49,296 nt of DNA, from the NCBI GenBank assembly GCA_964478025.1, contig CAYZGK010000013.1, positions 1 to 49,296 of the forward strand, written 5' to 3'. The notes under the pieces were generated by a model. That model was not told where the DNA came from and ran no database searches. It worked only from the letters and a program-made list of their open reading frames with translations. This DNA is from UBA3700 sp964478025 (lineage in GTDB: Bacteria > Bacillota > Clostridia > Christensenellales > UBA3700). The translations under genes were made by a program, and so were the position numbers. Positions 16,381-24,747 of this stretch are shown here, in pieces (the first letter of the stretch is position 1; each line of letters starts with the position of its first letter).

Positions 16381-18015
16381 ATGGAAAATAATATTAATGC
16401 CGAAGTTTATGCTTTGGAATTAAAAGAAATTACTAAAAAATTTGGCAAGGTTATTGCTAATAATAATGTTTCTCTTGATTTAAAAAAGGGAGAAATTCTT
16501 GCTCTTTTAGGTGAAAATGGTTCAGGCAAGACTACATTAATGAATATGATTTCTGGTATTTACTATCCAGATAAGGGTAAAATATTTGTAAATGGTGAAA
16601 GGGTAGAAATTAAATCACCTAAAAATGCTATTGATTTAAAGATAGGTATGGTTCACCAACACTTTAAATTAGTAGATGTATTTACCGCAAAAGAAAATAT
16701 AACACTTGGGGATAAAAATCCTAAAGCGGATAAAAATGATATAAAGAAAACGATCAAGGACAGATTTAAACATCGTTATGTCTCTTTAGATAAGTTTGAT
16801 GGAATAACTGAACTTGCGAATAAATATGGTTTTAATATTGACTTCAATAAGAAAATTTATGAAATGTCGGTATCTGAAAAACAAAATGTTGAAATTTTTA
16901 AAACAATTTACCATGGAGCTAATATCCTTATATTAGATGAGCCAACTGCTGTTTTAACTCCACAAGAAATAGAAAAGTTATTTAACATATTAAGAAATAT
17001 GAGAGAAGATGGTAAATCTATCATTATTATCACTCATAAATTAAATGAAGTTATGGCAATTTCAGATAGAGTTGCGATTTTAAGAAAAGGTGAATATGTA
17101 ACTACTGTTAACACAAGTGAAACAAACGAAAAAGAACTTGCAGATTTAATGGTAGGTGAAAAAATTAATCTAAATATTCAAAGAGATGTTCCTAAAGATA
17201 CAAAAGATAGATTAGAAATAAAAGGTTTAACTGTTAAAAATAGAGAAGGAATAAATGTAGTAAACAATGTAAGTTTTACTGCTTATTCTGGAGAAATTTT
17301 AGGTATTGCAGGAATTGCCGGTTCTGGTCAAAAGGAACTATTAGAGGCTGTTGCTGGTCTTCAAAAAATTAATAGCGGTAACATTATATATTATGATCCA
17401 GCAAAAAACGATGAGCCTGTGGATTTAAGATCTAAAACCCCTGTTGAGATACGAGAAATGGGAGTAAGATTATCCTTTGTTCCTGAAGATAGATTAGGCA
17501 TGGGATTAGTTGGAAATATGGACCTAGTAGACAATGTTATGCTAAGGTCATATAGATTAGGTAAAGGTGCTTTTTTGGATAGAAAGGCTCCAGGAAAATT
17601 AACTAATGAAATTGTCGAAGGACTACAAGTAGTAACACCAGGCGTGCATACCCAAGTTAGAAAATTATCTGGTGGTAATGTTCAAAAAATTTTGGTAGGA
17701 AGAGAAATTGCTGCTGCTCCAAAAGTATTAATGACAGCATACCCTGTAAGAGGATTAGATATAAACTCATCATATACAATTTATAACCTTTTAAATGAAC
17801 AAAAAGATAAAGGTGTCGCTGTAATTTATGTAGGCGAAGACTTGGATGTAATATTACAATTATGTGATAGAGTTTTAGTTCTTTGTGCTGGTCAAGTTTC
17901 AGGTATTGTAGATGCTAGAAATATAACCAAGGAAGAAGTAGGTTTACTTATGACTAAAATTGGTGGCGAAAATAAAAATGTAGAAAAAATGGAGGTAGAA
18001 AATGCAAAAGAATAA
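16381..18015 (+). CDS. Nucleoside ABC transporter, double ATP-binding protein (NupO-like)
   Basis: 544 aa with two ABC domains in tandem, the arrangement of the simple-sugar/nucleoside group. Domain 1: Walker A GENGSGKTT (about 40-48), signature-like SVSEKQ, Walker B ILILDEPTAVLT. Domain 2: degenerate Walker A GIAGSGQKELLE, signature KLSGGNVQK and Walker B VLMTAYPVRGLD. The degenerate second P-loop and the altered Walker B (AYP instead of DEP) are usual for this family. It powers nucleoside uptake with the two permeases downstream. AAAGGA precedes the ATG, and the 3' end overlaps the first permease by 14 bp. Confidence 0.92.
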   Translation: MENNINAEVYALELKEITKKFGKVIANNNVSLDLKKGEILALLGENGSGKTTLMNMISGIYYPDKGKIFVNGERVEIKSPKNAIDLKIGMVHQHFKLVDVFTAKENITLGDKNPKADKNDIKKTIKDRFKHRYVSLDKFDGITELANKYGFNIDFNKKIYEMSVSEKQNVEIFKTIYHGANILILDEPTAVLTPQEIEKLFNILRNMREDGKSIIIITHKLNEVMAISDRVAILRKGEYVTTVNTSETNEKELADLMVGEKINLNIQRDVPKDTKDRLEIKGLTVKNREGINVVNNVSFTAYSGEILGIAGIAGSGQKELLEAVAGLQKINSGNIIYYDPAKNDEPVDLRSKTPVEIREMGVRLSFVPEDRLGMGLVGNMDLVDNVMLRSYRLGKGAFLDRKAPGKLTNEIVEGLQVVTPGVHTQVRKLSGGNVQKILVGREIAAAPKVLMTAYPVRGLDINSSYTIYNLLNEQKDKGVAVIYVGEDLDVILQLCDRVLVLCAGQVSGIVDARNITKEEVGLLMTKIGGENKNVEKMEVENAKE

Positions 18016-19171
18016 TGCAAAAACTATAGTACATGTTTCTAAAAGAGCAGATATTGAAGTTTGGAAAAAAGTGGTAATACAAGTTGCTGCAGGCGTTATT
18101 GCCTTGCTTCTTTGCGGAATAATATCTCAAATAGTTGGGGGAAATATAGGTTCATATTTTAAAGAGTTATTTAAAGGTTGTTTTGGTAGCCAAAGAAGAA
18201 TATTAAATTTATTTGAATCTATGGCACTACTTCTTTTAGTATCTTTGGCGGTAACTCCAGCTTTTAAAATGAAGTTCTGGAATATTGGCGCTGAAGGTCA
18301 AGTTTTAATGGGAGCTTTGTTTAGTATATTTACTATAAGAATGATAGGTGGAAAGGTTCCTGAAGTTGTTTTAATATTATTTATGCTAATAATGTCAATC
18401 TTAGGTGGTGCTTTATGGGCAGCTTTACCAGCACTATTTAAAGCATTCTTTAATACTAATGAAACATTATTTACATTAATGATGAATTATATAGCAATGG
18501 GACTAATATCTTATCTAATTACTATTTGGATTACATCAGGCTCTGGTGTTTATGGAACTATAAGCAATGGTATGATGTTTTCTAGTGTTTCAGGAAAAAT
18601 TGGAACTATTACAAAACAAACTTTATTTTCATACTTAATTATTATAGTTGTTGCAGTTATGATGGCTGCTGCAATGTTTGTTTATTTGAAATATCATAAA
18701 CATGGATATGAATTAACAGTAGTAGGAGAAAGTGTTGAAACAGCAAAATATATTGGTATAAATGTTAAGAAAGTAATTATAAGAACCATGATATTCTCTG
18801 GTGCTATTTGTGGATTAACAGGATTTTTATTAGTATCAGGTGCTTCTCACACAATTAATACATCGCTTGCTGGTGGTCGTGGATTTACAGCAATTTTGGT
18901 TTCATGGCTTTCTAACTTTAATCCACTTGTAATGCTTATTATGGCATTTTTAGTAACATTTATTGATCAAGGTTCAACAAATGCTGCAGTAGGATTTAAT
19001 TTTAAAGATTCATTTGCAGATATTATGACAGCTGTATTTTTCTTTGTACTTATAGCCTCAACCTTCTTTGTTAATTACAAAGTTGAGATAGATGAAGAAT
19101 TTAAGAATAAAGTCTTAAGTAAGTTCTCAAAGAAAAAAGAAAATTTAGAAATAGAAATGGAGGATAAATAA
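18002..19171 (+). CDS. Nucleoside ABC transporter permease 1 (NupP-like)
   Basis: 389 aa with about nine to ten hydrophobic segments. Family hallmarks are FWNIGAEGQVLMGAL near residue 95, NETLFTLMMNYIA and VGESVETAKYIGINV. A short cytosolic N-terminus precedes the first helix. It is coupled to the ATPase gene by a 14-bp overlap and followed after 2 bp by the second permease. Together they form the heterodimeric membrane channel of the importer. Confidence 0.92.
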   Translation: MQKNNAKTIVHVSKRADIEVWKKVVIQVAAGVIALLLCGIISQIVGGNIGSYFKELFKGCFGSQRRILNLFESMALLLLVSLAVTPAFKMKFWNIGAEGQVLMGALFSIFTIRMIGGKVPEVVLILFMLIMSILGGALWAALPALFKAFFNTNETLFTLMMNYIAMGLISYLITIWITSGSGVYGTISNGMMFSSVSGKIGTITKQTLFSYLIIIVVAVMMAAAMFVYLKYHKHGYELTVVGESVETAKYIGINVKKVIIRTMIFSGAICGLTGFLLVSGASHTINTSLAGGRGFTAILVSWLSNFNPLVMLIMAFLVTFIDQGSTNAAVGFNFKDSFADIMTAVFFFVLIASTFFVNYKVEIDEEFKNKVLSKFSKKKENLEIEMEDK

Positions 19172-19173
19172 TT

Positions 19174-20127
19174 ATGTTTATAACTTTCCTTCACAATGCA
19201 ATAAGATTTAGTACAATATTTATTTTTGGTTCAACAGGTGAGACTTTAACAGAAAAGTCAGGACATTTGAACTTAGGTATACCAGGTGTTATGTGCTTTG
19301 GAGCCGTTGGTGGCTGCTTGGGCGAATCTTGGTATTTATCTACACTTGAAAGTGCTGCTGATATAAATGCATTTTTAGCAATATTTATACCTATTATAGT
19401 TGCTCTTATATTTGGAGCCTTTTTAGGAGTTGTTTATAGTTTCTTTACAGTAACTCTTCATTGTAATCAAAATGTTACAGGTTTAACTATTACAACATTT
19501 GGTGTAGGTTTTAATAGCTTTTATATGTCAGAGATTAAACTTGATGGAATAGTTGCTGCCGCCTCATACTTTAATAAAGGCCCTATGGCATTAGGAAAAA
19601 ATGTTTTTGGTGATTTATTCTTATCTTATGGTACTTTAGTTTATCTTGCTATATTTGTTTCAATATATGTAGCTATATTTATTAAACATACTAGAACAGG
19701 TTTAAATTTAAGAGCAGTTGGTGAAAATCCAGCAACAGCAGATGCAGTTGGAATAAATGTTACAAAGTATAGATATCTAGCTACAATGTTTGGCTCAGCC
19801 ATCGCTGCACTTGGTGGAGTATTCTTTATTATGGATTACTTAGGTGGTTCTATTGAATATGATATTGAATCATTTGGCTGGATGGCAGTTGCACTTGTTA
19901 TATTTACTGTTTGGAAATCAGATTTAGGTATTATTGGTTCAATAGTATTTGGCGCTTTATACATTGCTCCAAGTTATTTAGGTTTAAGCTTTAGTGGTAC
20001 ACAATTATTTAAGTTAGTTCCATATGTTGCAACACTTATAATATTAATCATTACGAGTTTAATAAATAGTAAGGAAACACAACCACCAAAGAGTTTAGGA
20101 CTAAATTACTTTAGAGAAGAAAGATAA
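19174..20127 (+). CDS. Nucleoside ABC transporter permease 2 (NupQ-like)
   Basis: 317 aa with about eight hydrophobic segments. It has the paralogous signatures EKSGHLNLGIPGVMCFGA and GLNLRAVGENPATADAVGINV (AVGENPATADA loop, proposed ATPase contact). GGAGG lies 13 bp upstream of the ATG. It ends the riboswitch operon; a rho-independent terminator follows. Confidence 0.92.
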   Translation: MFITFLHNAIRFSTIFIFGSTGETLTEKSGHLNLGIPGVMCFGAVGGCLGESWYLSTLESAADINAFLAIFIPIIVALIFGAFLGVVYSFFTVTLHCNQNVTGLTITTFGVGFNSFYMSEIKLDGIVAAASYFNKGPMALGKNVFGDLFLSYGTLVYLAIFVSIYVAIFIKHTRTGLNLRAVGENPATADAVGINVTKYRYLATMFGSAIAALGGVFFIMDYLGGSIEYDIESFGWMAVALVIFTVWKSDLGIIGSIVFGALYIAPSYLGLSFSGTQLFKLVPYVATLIILIITSLINSKETQPPKSLGLNYFREER

Positions 20128-20145
20128 AATAAATGTCTATATTCA

Positions 20146-20179
20146 AGGGCCATTATAGAAAAATATAACGGCTCTTTTT
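20146..20179 (+). terminator. Terminator of the xpt / nucleoside transporter operon
   Basis: Arms AGGGCCATTATA (20146-20157) and TATAACGGCTCT (20164-20175), with one G.U and one mismatch, followed by a T run. Confidence 0.8.
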
Positions 20180-20261
20180 ATGTTAATCTTTATTTAATGG
20201 CTTTAATATATTAAAATAGTAGTGCGATTTATTTTATAAAAATTGTTGGAGAAAATTATAT

Positions 20262-22679
20262 ATGAGTTTAAAAACAAAAATTGTAGGATTTATAACAAGA
20301 GTAGTATCAAAGATGATGGGTTCTAGTGTTTCTCAAGTTGAAAATGGAGCCGTTGTTGGCGGTAAAGTTGCTGAAGGGATGCCAGAAATTTTAAGGGAAG
20401 CCGCAAGAGAAGGTGCAGTTCTTTTAAAGAATGATAACAATATGCTTCCTATTTCAAAAGATAGATGCATATCCGTATTTGGTAGAGTTCAATATAACTA
20501 TTTTGCAACAGGTTATGGCTCAGGTGGCGATGTTAGAAAACCATATGTTGTATCACTTATTGATGGACTTGAAAATTGTGAAGATTTAACTGTAAATAGA
20601 GAACTAGCAAAAATATATAAAGATTGGTCTGACGCACACGAAATAGATCATGGATATTGGGCTAATTGGCCAAGAAGTTATCCTGAGATGCACTTAAACT
20701 TAGATATAGTAAAAAAAGCTCATGAAATTTCTAAAGATGCTCTTATTGTAATTGGAAGATCATCAGGTGAGGATAGAGAAAATACATTAGATAGAGGCAG
20801 TTATTATCTAACTAAAGATGAAGAAAATATGATAGAAACTATATCAAGTGTATTTGAAAATGTTTGTATTATATTAAATATAGGTTCAGTTATAGATTTA
20901 TCTTGGATAGAAAAATATCCGCAAATAAAATCTATTTTACTTGTATGGCAAGGTGGAATGGAAAGTGGTAACGCTATTGCTGATTTAATTAGTGGCAAGT
21001 ATTCTCCATCTGGAAAATTAACAGATACATTTGCTAAAAAATATGAAGATTTTCCTAATGCAAACTACTTTGGTGCAAAGAAATTTAATAATTATATAGA
21101 AGATATTTATGTAGGTTATAGATATTTTGAAACATTTAATAAAGATGCTGTTTTGTTTCCATTTGGCTATGGACTAACATACACAAAATTTAAGCAAGAA
21201 TTAGTTAATTTTGCCGAGGATGAAAAAGAATACACTCTAGAGATAAAAGTGTCTAATATTGGCTCTTACAAGGCTAAAGATGTAATTGAAGTATATTTGC
21301 AAAAGCCAATTGAACCAATAGATAATCCATATAGAGTGTTAGTCGGATTTTCAAAGACTAAAGAATTAGAAAAAGGTGAGAGTGAAATTAAAACCATTAA
21401 GGTTTTAAAGAAGCAGTTTTCTTGTTATGACTCTTTAGGTATAACTGGTTTTAAATCTTCTTATGTTATAGAAAAAGGTGATTATATATTCTCTATAGGA
21501 GAGGATGTAAAAAGTGCGGTCGATGTTAAAACTATTACCATAAAAGAAAATAAGATAGTAGAAAAGTTAACAGAAGTTTTAGCTCCAAAAGATGAATTCT
21601 CAATAATGAAAAATAATGATGGAAAATTATCTTTTGAAAAAGTTCCACTAAAGACAATAAATTTAAAAAAACTTATTTTAGATAATATTCCAAAAGATAT
21701 TCCATTAACTAACGATAAAGGATATAAGTTAAAAGATGTAAAAGAAAATAAAGTATCTATGGACGAGTTTGTAGCTCAATTATCTTTAGATGAATTAGAG
21801 GCTATCTCGCGTGGAGATAATACGATGGATTCTCCGCTTGGAGCTTCGGGAAACGCAGGAGTACTTGGAGGCGTAATAGAATCTTTAAGAGAAAAGGGAA
21901 TTCCTCCAATTACAACAACAGATGGACCATCAGGAATTAGACTTTATACAAGTTGTTCTTTAATTCCTATTGGAACGCTACTTGCATGTACATATAACGA
22001 GGATTTAGTACAAAAAGTACATGAAAAATTATCTCAAGAGATGGTAGATAGAGGTTCAGATGTATTATTAGCCCCTGGTATGAATATACATAGAAGCCCA
22101 CTTTGTGGTAGAAACTTTGAATATTATTCTGAGGACCCATTTGTAACAGGAAAGATAGCTGCAGCTGCAGTTAGAGGAATACAAAAGGAAGGAGTTTCTG
22201 CTTGTCCTAAACATTTTGCTTGTAATTCACAAGAAACAAAAAGAACAACTAACGATTCAAGAGTTTCTGAAAGAGCATTAAGAGAAATATATTTAAAAGG
22301 ATTTGAAATTTGTATAAAGGAAGCAAATCCTAATACTATAATGACATCATACAATAAGATTAATGGTGTTTGGAATCATTATAACTATGAACTTGCAAAG
22401 ACTATTTTAAGAGATGAATGGAAATGGGATGGTTTAGTTATGACAGATTGGTGGATGCAATATACATCTTCTCCAGAGTTCCCATTTATAAAGGATCAAG
22501 GCTACAGAGTAAGGTCAAGAGTTAACGTATTTATGCCTGGAAGTAAAAGAATGGGCAAACGAGGAAGCGACGGAACGCTACTTGCAAGTTATGGAAAAGA
22601 AAATGGTATAACATTAGGCGAAATGCAACAAAATGCCAAAGATGTATTGCAGTTTTTAATAAAAACCAATAAGGTATAA
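20262..22679 (+). CDS. Family GH3 glycosidase with permuted domain order
   Basis: 805 aa. The order is reversed relative to ordinary GH3 enzymes: residues about 40-270 are the GH3 C-terminal alpha/beta domain (LREAAREGAVLLKNDNN, SSGEDRENTLDRG), about 300-430 a fibronectin III-like domain (VSNIGSYKAKDVIEVYLQKP), and about 500-805 the catalytic TIM barrel, starting LSLDELEAISRGDNTM, with TTDGPSGIRLY, APGMNIHRSPLCGRNFEYYSE, ACPKHFACN and the nucleophile D729 in LVMTDWWMQ. Such permuted forms are known from Ruminococcus and Butyrivibrio beta-glucosidases. No signal peptide is present, so it is cytosolic. It probably hydrolyses beta-glucosides or related disaccharides; the sugar cannot be fixed by sequence alone. 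GGAG precedes the ATG. Confidence 0.87.
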   Translation: MSLKTKIVGFITRVVSKMMGSSVSQVENGAVVGGKVAEGMPEILREAAREGAVLLKNDNNMLPISKDRCISVFGRVQYNYFATGYGSGGDVRKPYVVSLIDGLENCEDLTVNRELAKIYKDWSDAHEIDHGYWANWPRSYPEMHLNLDIVKKAHEISKDALIVIGRSSGEDRENTLDRGSYYLTKDEENMIETISSVFENVCIILNIGSVIDLSWIEKYPQIKSILLVWQGGMESGNAIADLISGKYSPSGKLTDTFAKKYEDFPNANYFGAKKFNNYIEDIYVGYRYFETFNKDAVLFPFGYGLTYTKFKQELVNFAEDEKEYTLEIKVSNIGSYKAKDVIEVYLQKPIEPIDNPYRVLVGFSKTKELEKGESEIKTIKVLKKQFSCYDSLGITGFKSSYVIEKGDYIFSIGEDVKSAVDVKTITIKENKIVEKLTEVLAPKDEFSIMKNNDGKLSFEKVPLKTINLKKLILDNIPKDIPLTNDKGYKLKDVKENKVSMDEFVAQLSLDELEAISRGDNTMDSPLGASGNAGVLGGVIESLREKGIPPITTTDGPSGIRLYTSCSLIPIGTLLACTYNEDLVQKVHEKLSQEMVDRGSDVLLAPGMNIHRSPLCGRNFEYYSEDPFVTGKIAAAAVRGIQKEGVSACPKHFACNSQETKRTTNDSRVSERALREIYLKGFEICIKEANPNTIMTSYNKINGVWNHYNYELAKTILRDEWKWDGLVMTDWWMQYTSSPEFPFIKDQGYRVRSRVNVFMPGSKRMGKRGSDGTLLASYGKENGITLGEMQQNAKDVLQFLIKTNKV

Positions 22680-22701
22680 AATTAACTTATTCTATAAATT
22701 T

Positions 22702-22731
22702 AATAAGCATCTGTTTAGGGTGCTTATTTTT
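22702..22731 (+). terminator. Terminator of the GH3 gene
   Basis: Arms AATAAGCATC (22702-22711) and GGTGCTTATT (22719-22728) with one G.U pair, then TTTAT. Confidence 0.8.
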
Positions 22732-22839
22732 ATGTCAAATTGTATTGTGCTTATTTAAAAATAAGATAATGTCCATTATAATTTACAAAATATAAATAAA
22801 TTGTAATAATAGTGGTAATTAAACGAAAAAGAGGTTTAT

Positions 22840-23154
22840 ATGGAACAAAGAAAAGCAATAGTATTACCCAAAACCAAGAAAATATTAAAGCAAATGGGAG
22901 AGCAAATTAAATTGGCTAGACTAAGAAGAGACTTATCTATGAAAGTTGTATCAGAAAGAGCAGCAATCTCTAGAGCAACCCTTTCTAAAATAGAAAACGG
23001 AGATCCTTCAGTTGCTATAGGATTTTATGCTGTCGTTTTGCATGCAATAAATGGGATGGATGAAGATTTATTGCATGTAGCTAAAGATGATGTTTATGGT
23101 CATACAATGCAAGATTTAAAGTTAATTACAAGGAAAAGAGCTTCAAAGAAATAA
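22840..23154 (+). CDS. XRE-family DNA-binding regulator (HipB-like)
   Basis: 104 aa. A helix-turn-helix domain covers about residues 18-75: GEQIKLARLRRDLSMKVVSE, RAAISRATLSKIENGDPS. It is a little like HipB antitoxins, but no hipA-like kinase follows. AAGAGG precedes the ATG. A consensus TATAAT lies at 22777-22782, about 58 bp upstream of the start, with only a weak -35. It stands alone between the GH3 terminator and the promoter of island 1, so its relation to the island is unclear. Confidence 0.85.
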   Translation: MEQRKAIVLPKTKKILKQMGEQIKLARLRRDLSMKVVSERAAISRATLSKIENGDPSVAIGFYAVVLHAINGMDEDLLHVAKDDVYGHTMQDLKLITRKRASKK

Positions 23155-23201
23155 TAATTTGTAGGATTTTTAATTAATTTAAAATTTTTAATAAAAACCT
23201 A

Positions 23202-23230
23202 TTGACAATCAATAATACTTTGTTTAGAAT
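23202..23230 (+). promoter_or_regulatory. Strong promoter of island 1
   Basis: TTGACA (23202-23207), exactly 17 bp, TAGAAT (23225-23230). The predicted start (about 23237) falls inside the 20-bp repeat at 23233-23252, so a repressor bound to that repeat would block this promoter. Confidence 0.75.
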
Positions 23231-23232
23231 AG

Positions 23233-23252
23233 TGTTAGAAATAAGCGAACAA
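23233..23252. repeat. 20-bp repeat, copy 1 (candidate operator of island 1)
   Basis: TGTTAGAAATAAGCGAACAA, identical to 24392-24411. It overlaps the transcription start of the XRE/ImmA genes. The outer bases GTTxG and CxAAC are imperfectly inverted. Candidate binding site for the XRE protein encoded at 23284. Confidence 0.7.
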
Positions 23253-23283
23253 GAAAACAAATACAAAGGAGCAAACAAGAAAA

Positions 23284-23670
23284 ATGGATAACCAAAAAAG
23301 GATGGAGGTAACTTTTGGCAGTTTTATAAGAGAAAAAAGACTGCAAAAAGGAAAAAATTTAAGAACGCTTGCAAAAGAAATAGGCATAGCACCGGCGTAT
23401 ATGTGTGATATTGAAAATGATCATCGTTATCCACCGGAAATAGATAAACTTGAAAAAATTGCATCGCTTCTTTCTCTTAGTGAAGAGGAAAAAAATGAAA
23501 TGTTCGATTTAGCTGGTAATGGTAAAAAATATTCTGTTTCACCTGATTTATCTCAGTATGTTATGGAAAATCAAAATGTAAGAATAGCATTAAGATTAGC
23601 TAGAGATAATGATATGGGGGAAGAAGAGTGGAAAAAAATAATAAAAATATTAGAAGAAGAAAAAAAATAG
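23284..23670 (+). CDS. XRE-family repressor of island 1
   Basis: 128 aa. Helix-turn-helix at about residues 12-65 (FIREKRLQKGKNLRTLAKEI, APAYMCDIENDHRYPP). The C-terminal tail is helical and acidic/basic, possibly for dimerisation or contact with the peptidase. AAAGGAG lies about 13 bp upstream of the ATG. The ImmA/IrrE-type peptidase follows after 9 bp, the classical repressor-protease pairing of mobile elements, in which the protease destroys the repressor on induction. Same gene order as 43933-44822, but with a low-similarity sequence. Confidence 0.88.
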   Translation: MDNQKRMEVTFGSFIREKRLQKGKNLRTLAKEIGIAPAYMCDIENDHRYPPEIDKLEKIASLLSLSEEEKNEMFDLAGNGKKYSVSPDLSQYVMENQNVRIALRLARDNDMGEEEWKKIIKILEEEKK

Positions 23671-23679
23671 GAGAATGAT

Positions 23680-24348
23680 TTGGCTTGGCTAGTTGATGAA
23701 AAATTATGTCAAAATTGGGCGGATAGTTTGATAAGAAGGCATAATATAAAGAGAATTGAAGAACCATATAGGGTAGATCCTTATGATTTGATAGATATTA
23801 TTGGTGCTAGATTATCTATTGATTACTTAACTCCAACTAGAGAATATTTAGGAGCGACAATTTTTCAAGACTCTTATCTATGGATTTGGCCAGATGTTCC
23901 ATATTTTACAGGAATGATGCCGACTAAAAAGTTTTATCGAAAAAACACAATTATTATAGATAGAGAGTTGGCAGAGAGTGATAGTGACATAGATAAAAGA
24001 ATAACAAATTACACGTTTGCTCATGAAGCAATGCATTTTGAGAATCATGGAAGCAAAATAACTGAAGGGTATCATACATGTCAAAGTAGGCAAATGGACA
24101 AAAATTTGATAGAACAAGAAGCGGATTATGGTGCAGCGTTATTTTGGATGCCAAAGAATGCAGTTTTAAATGTGTTTAAAGAGGAATTTAAAATTAAAGA
24201 AATACTGCCATTTCCTTTGCCTTTTAACTATAATAGTAAACCGAAAATTCAAAAAATGGCAAAGATATTTGATGTAAATTATTCCCCGATGGTGTATAGG
24301 CTGCAAGAGTTGGAATTAATTGCAAAGAATTGGTGTACAACTTGGTAA
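23680..24348 (+). CDS. ImmA/IrrE-family metallopeptidase, island 1
   Basis: 222 aa from a TTG start at 23680 with AGGAG 6 bp upstream; no in-frame ATG fits. The zinc motif HEAMH is at residues 115-119, preceded by RITNYTF, and the likely third ligand region is EQEADYGAALFWMP, as in ImmA/IrrE (DUF955) proteins. Related peptidases cleave the partner XRE repressor to switch on mobile elements (ImmA of ICEBs1) or a DNA-damage regulator (IrrE). Here the target is presumably the repressor encoded just upstream. The C-terminus holds a further helical region. Confidence 0.87.
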   Translation: MAWLVDEKLCQNWADSLIRRHNIKRIEEPYRVDPYDLIDIIGARLSIDYLTPTREYLGATIFQDSYLWIWPDVPYFTGMMPTKKFYRKNTIIIDRELAESDSDIDKRITNYTFAHEAMHFENHGSKITEGYHTCQSRQMDKNLIEQEADYGAALFWMPKNAVLNVFKEEFKIKEILPFPLPFNYNSKPKIQKMAKIFDVNYSPMVYRLQELELIAKNWCTTW

Positions 24349-24391
24349 AGAATAATAGGGAAAGATAAATTCCTTTTATTTTTGCAAAAAA

Positions 24392-24411
24392 TGTTAGAAA
24401 TAAGCGAACAA
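24392..24411. repeat. 20-bp repeat, copy 2 (candidate operator)
   Basis: Identical to 23233-23252. It lies 26 bp before the small cysteine-containing gene at 24438 and 43 bp after the ImmA/IrrE stop. No clear -35/-10 pair was found at the matching distance upstream. Confidence 0.7.
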
Positions 24412-24437
24412 ATAAACACGGGATAAGGAGATGAATA

Positions 24438-24596
24438 ATGCAAATATATAGATGTACTAGAAATTGTCCTATAAATAAACATTGTTTTGTTATTAAGACA
24501 AAAGAAAAGTTAAAAGAAGAAGTAGTAGTTTTTATGAAATGTGTTGAAAAGAAAGGTGAAGATATTGAAATAAAAATAGGAGAGAAACCGCCATAA
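24438..24596 (+). CDS. Small cysteine-containing protein of unknown function
   Basis: 52 aa, too short for most gene callers. The N-terminus MQIYRCTRNCPINKHCFV has three cysteines (positions 6, 10, 16), with a fourth at 35 in FMKCVEKKGED, which could bind a metal or FeS centre. AAGGAG lies 7 bp ahead of the ATG, a very good ribosome site, and the 20-bp repeat sits in its 5' region. It lies between the ImmA/IrrE gene and the DUF4417 gene of island 1. No family recognised. Confidence 0.6.
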   Translation: MQIYRCTRNCPINKHCFVIKTKEKLKEEVVVFMKCVEKKGEDIEIKIGEKPP

Positions 24597-24599
24597 TTT

Positions 24600-24747
24600 A
24601 AGAAGTTAGATCAAGCTTGCAAATAAGTCGCAGGGACGTGCTATATTGCAGAAATTTAGAAATATAGATACTAGTTTTCTGCGCACGATTTTCTATTAAT
24701 GTTGTGCAGAACTCAAAAAAATTGAAATTTAAAGGAGAACATGTATA
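24600..24747 (+). other. Untranslated leader with competing hairpins before DUF4417
   Basis: No gene. CTATATT (24641-24647) can pair with AATATAG (24661-24667); GCAGAAA (24648-24654) can pair with TTTCTGC (24676-24682); and TTCTGCGCA (24677-24685) can instead pair with TGTGCAGAA (24703-24711). The last two are mutually exclusive. There is no T run, so it is not an intrinsic terminator. AAAGGAG at 24731 is the DUF4417 ribosome site. Confidence 0.4.

Noticed and set aside
22840..23154. HipA/HipB-type toxin-antitoxin pair
   Set aside because: The regulator resembles HipB, but no HipA-like kinase is encoded next to it.
24600..24747. Group II intron remnant or known riboswitch
   Set aside because: A GTGC start and hairpins invite it, but there is no domain V-like hairpin and no match to an aptamer class I know.
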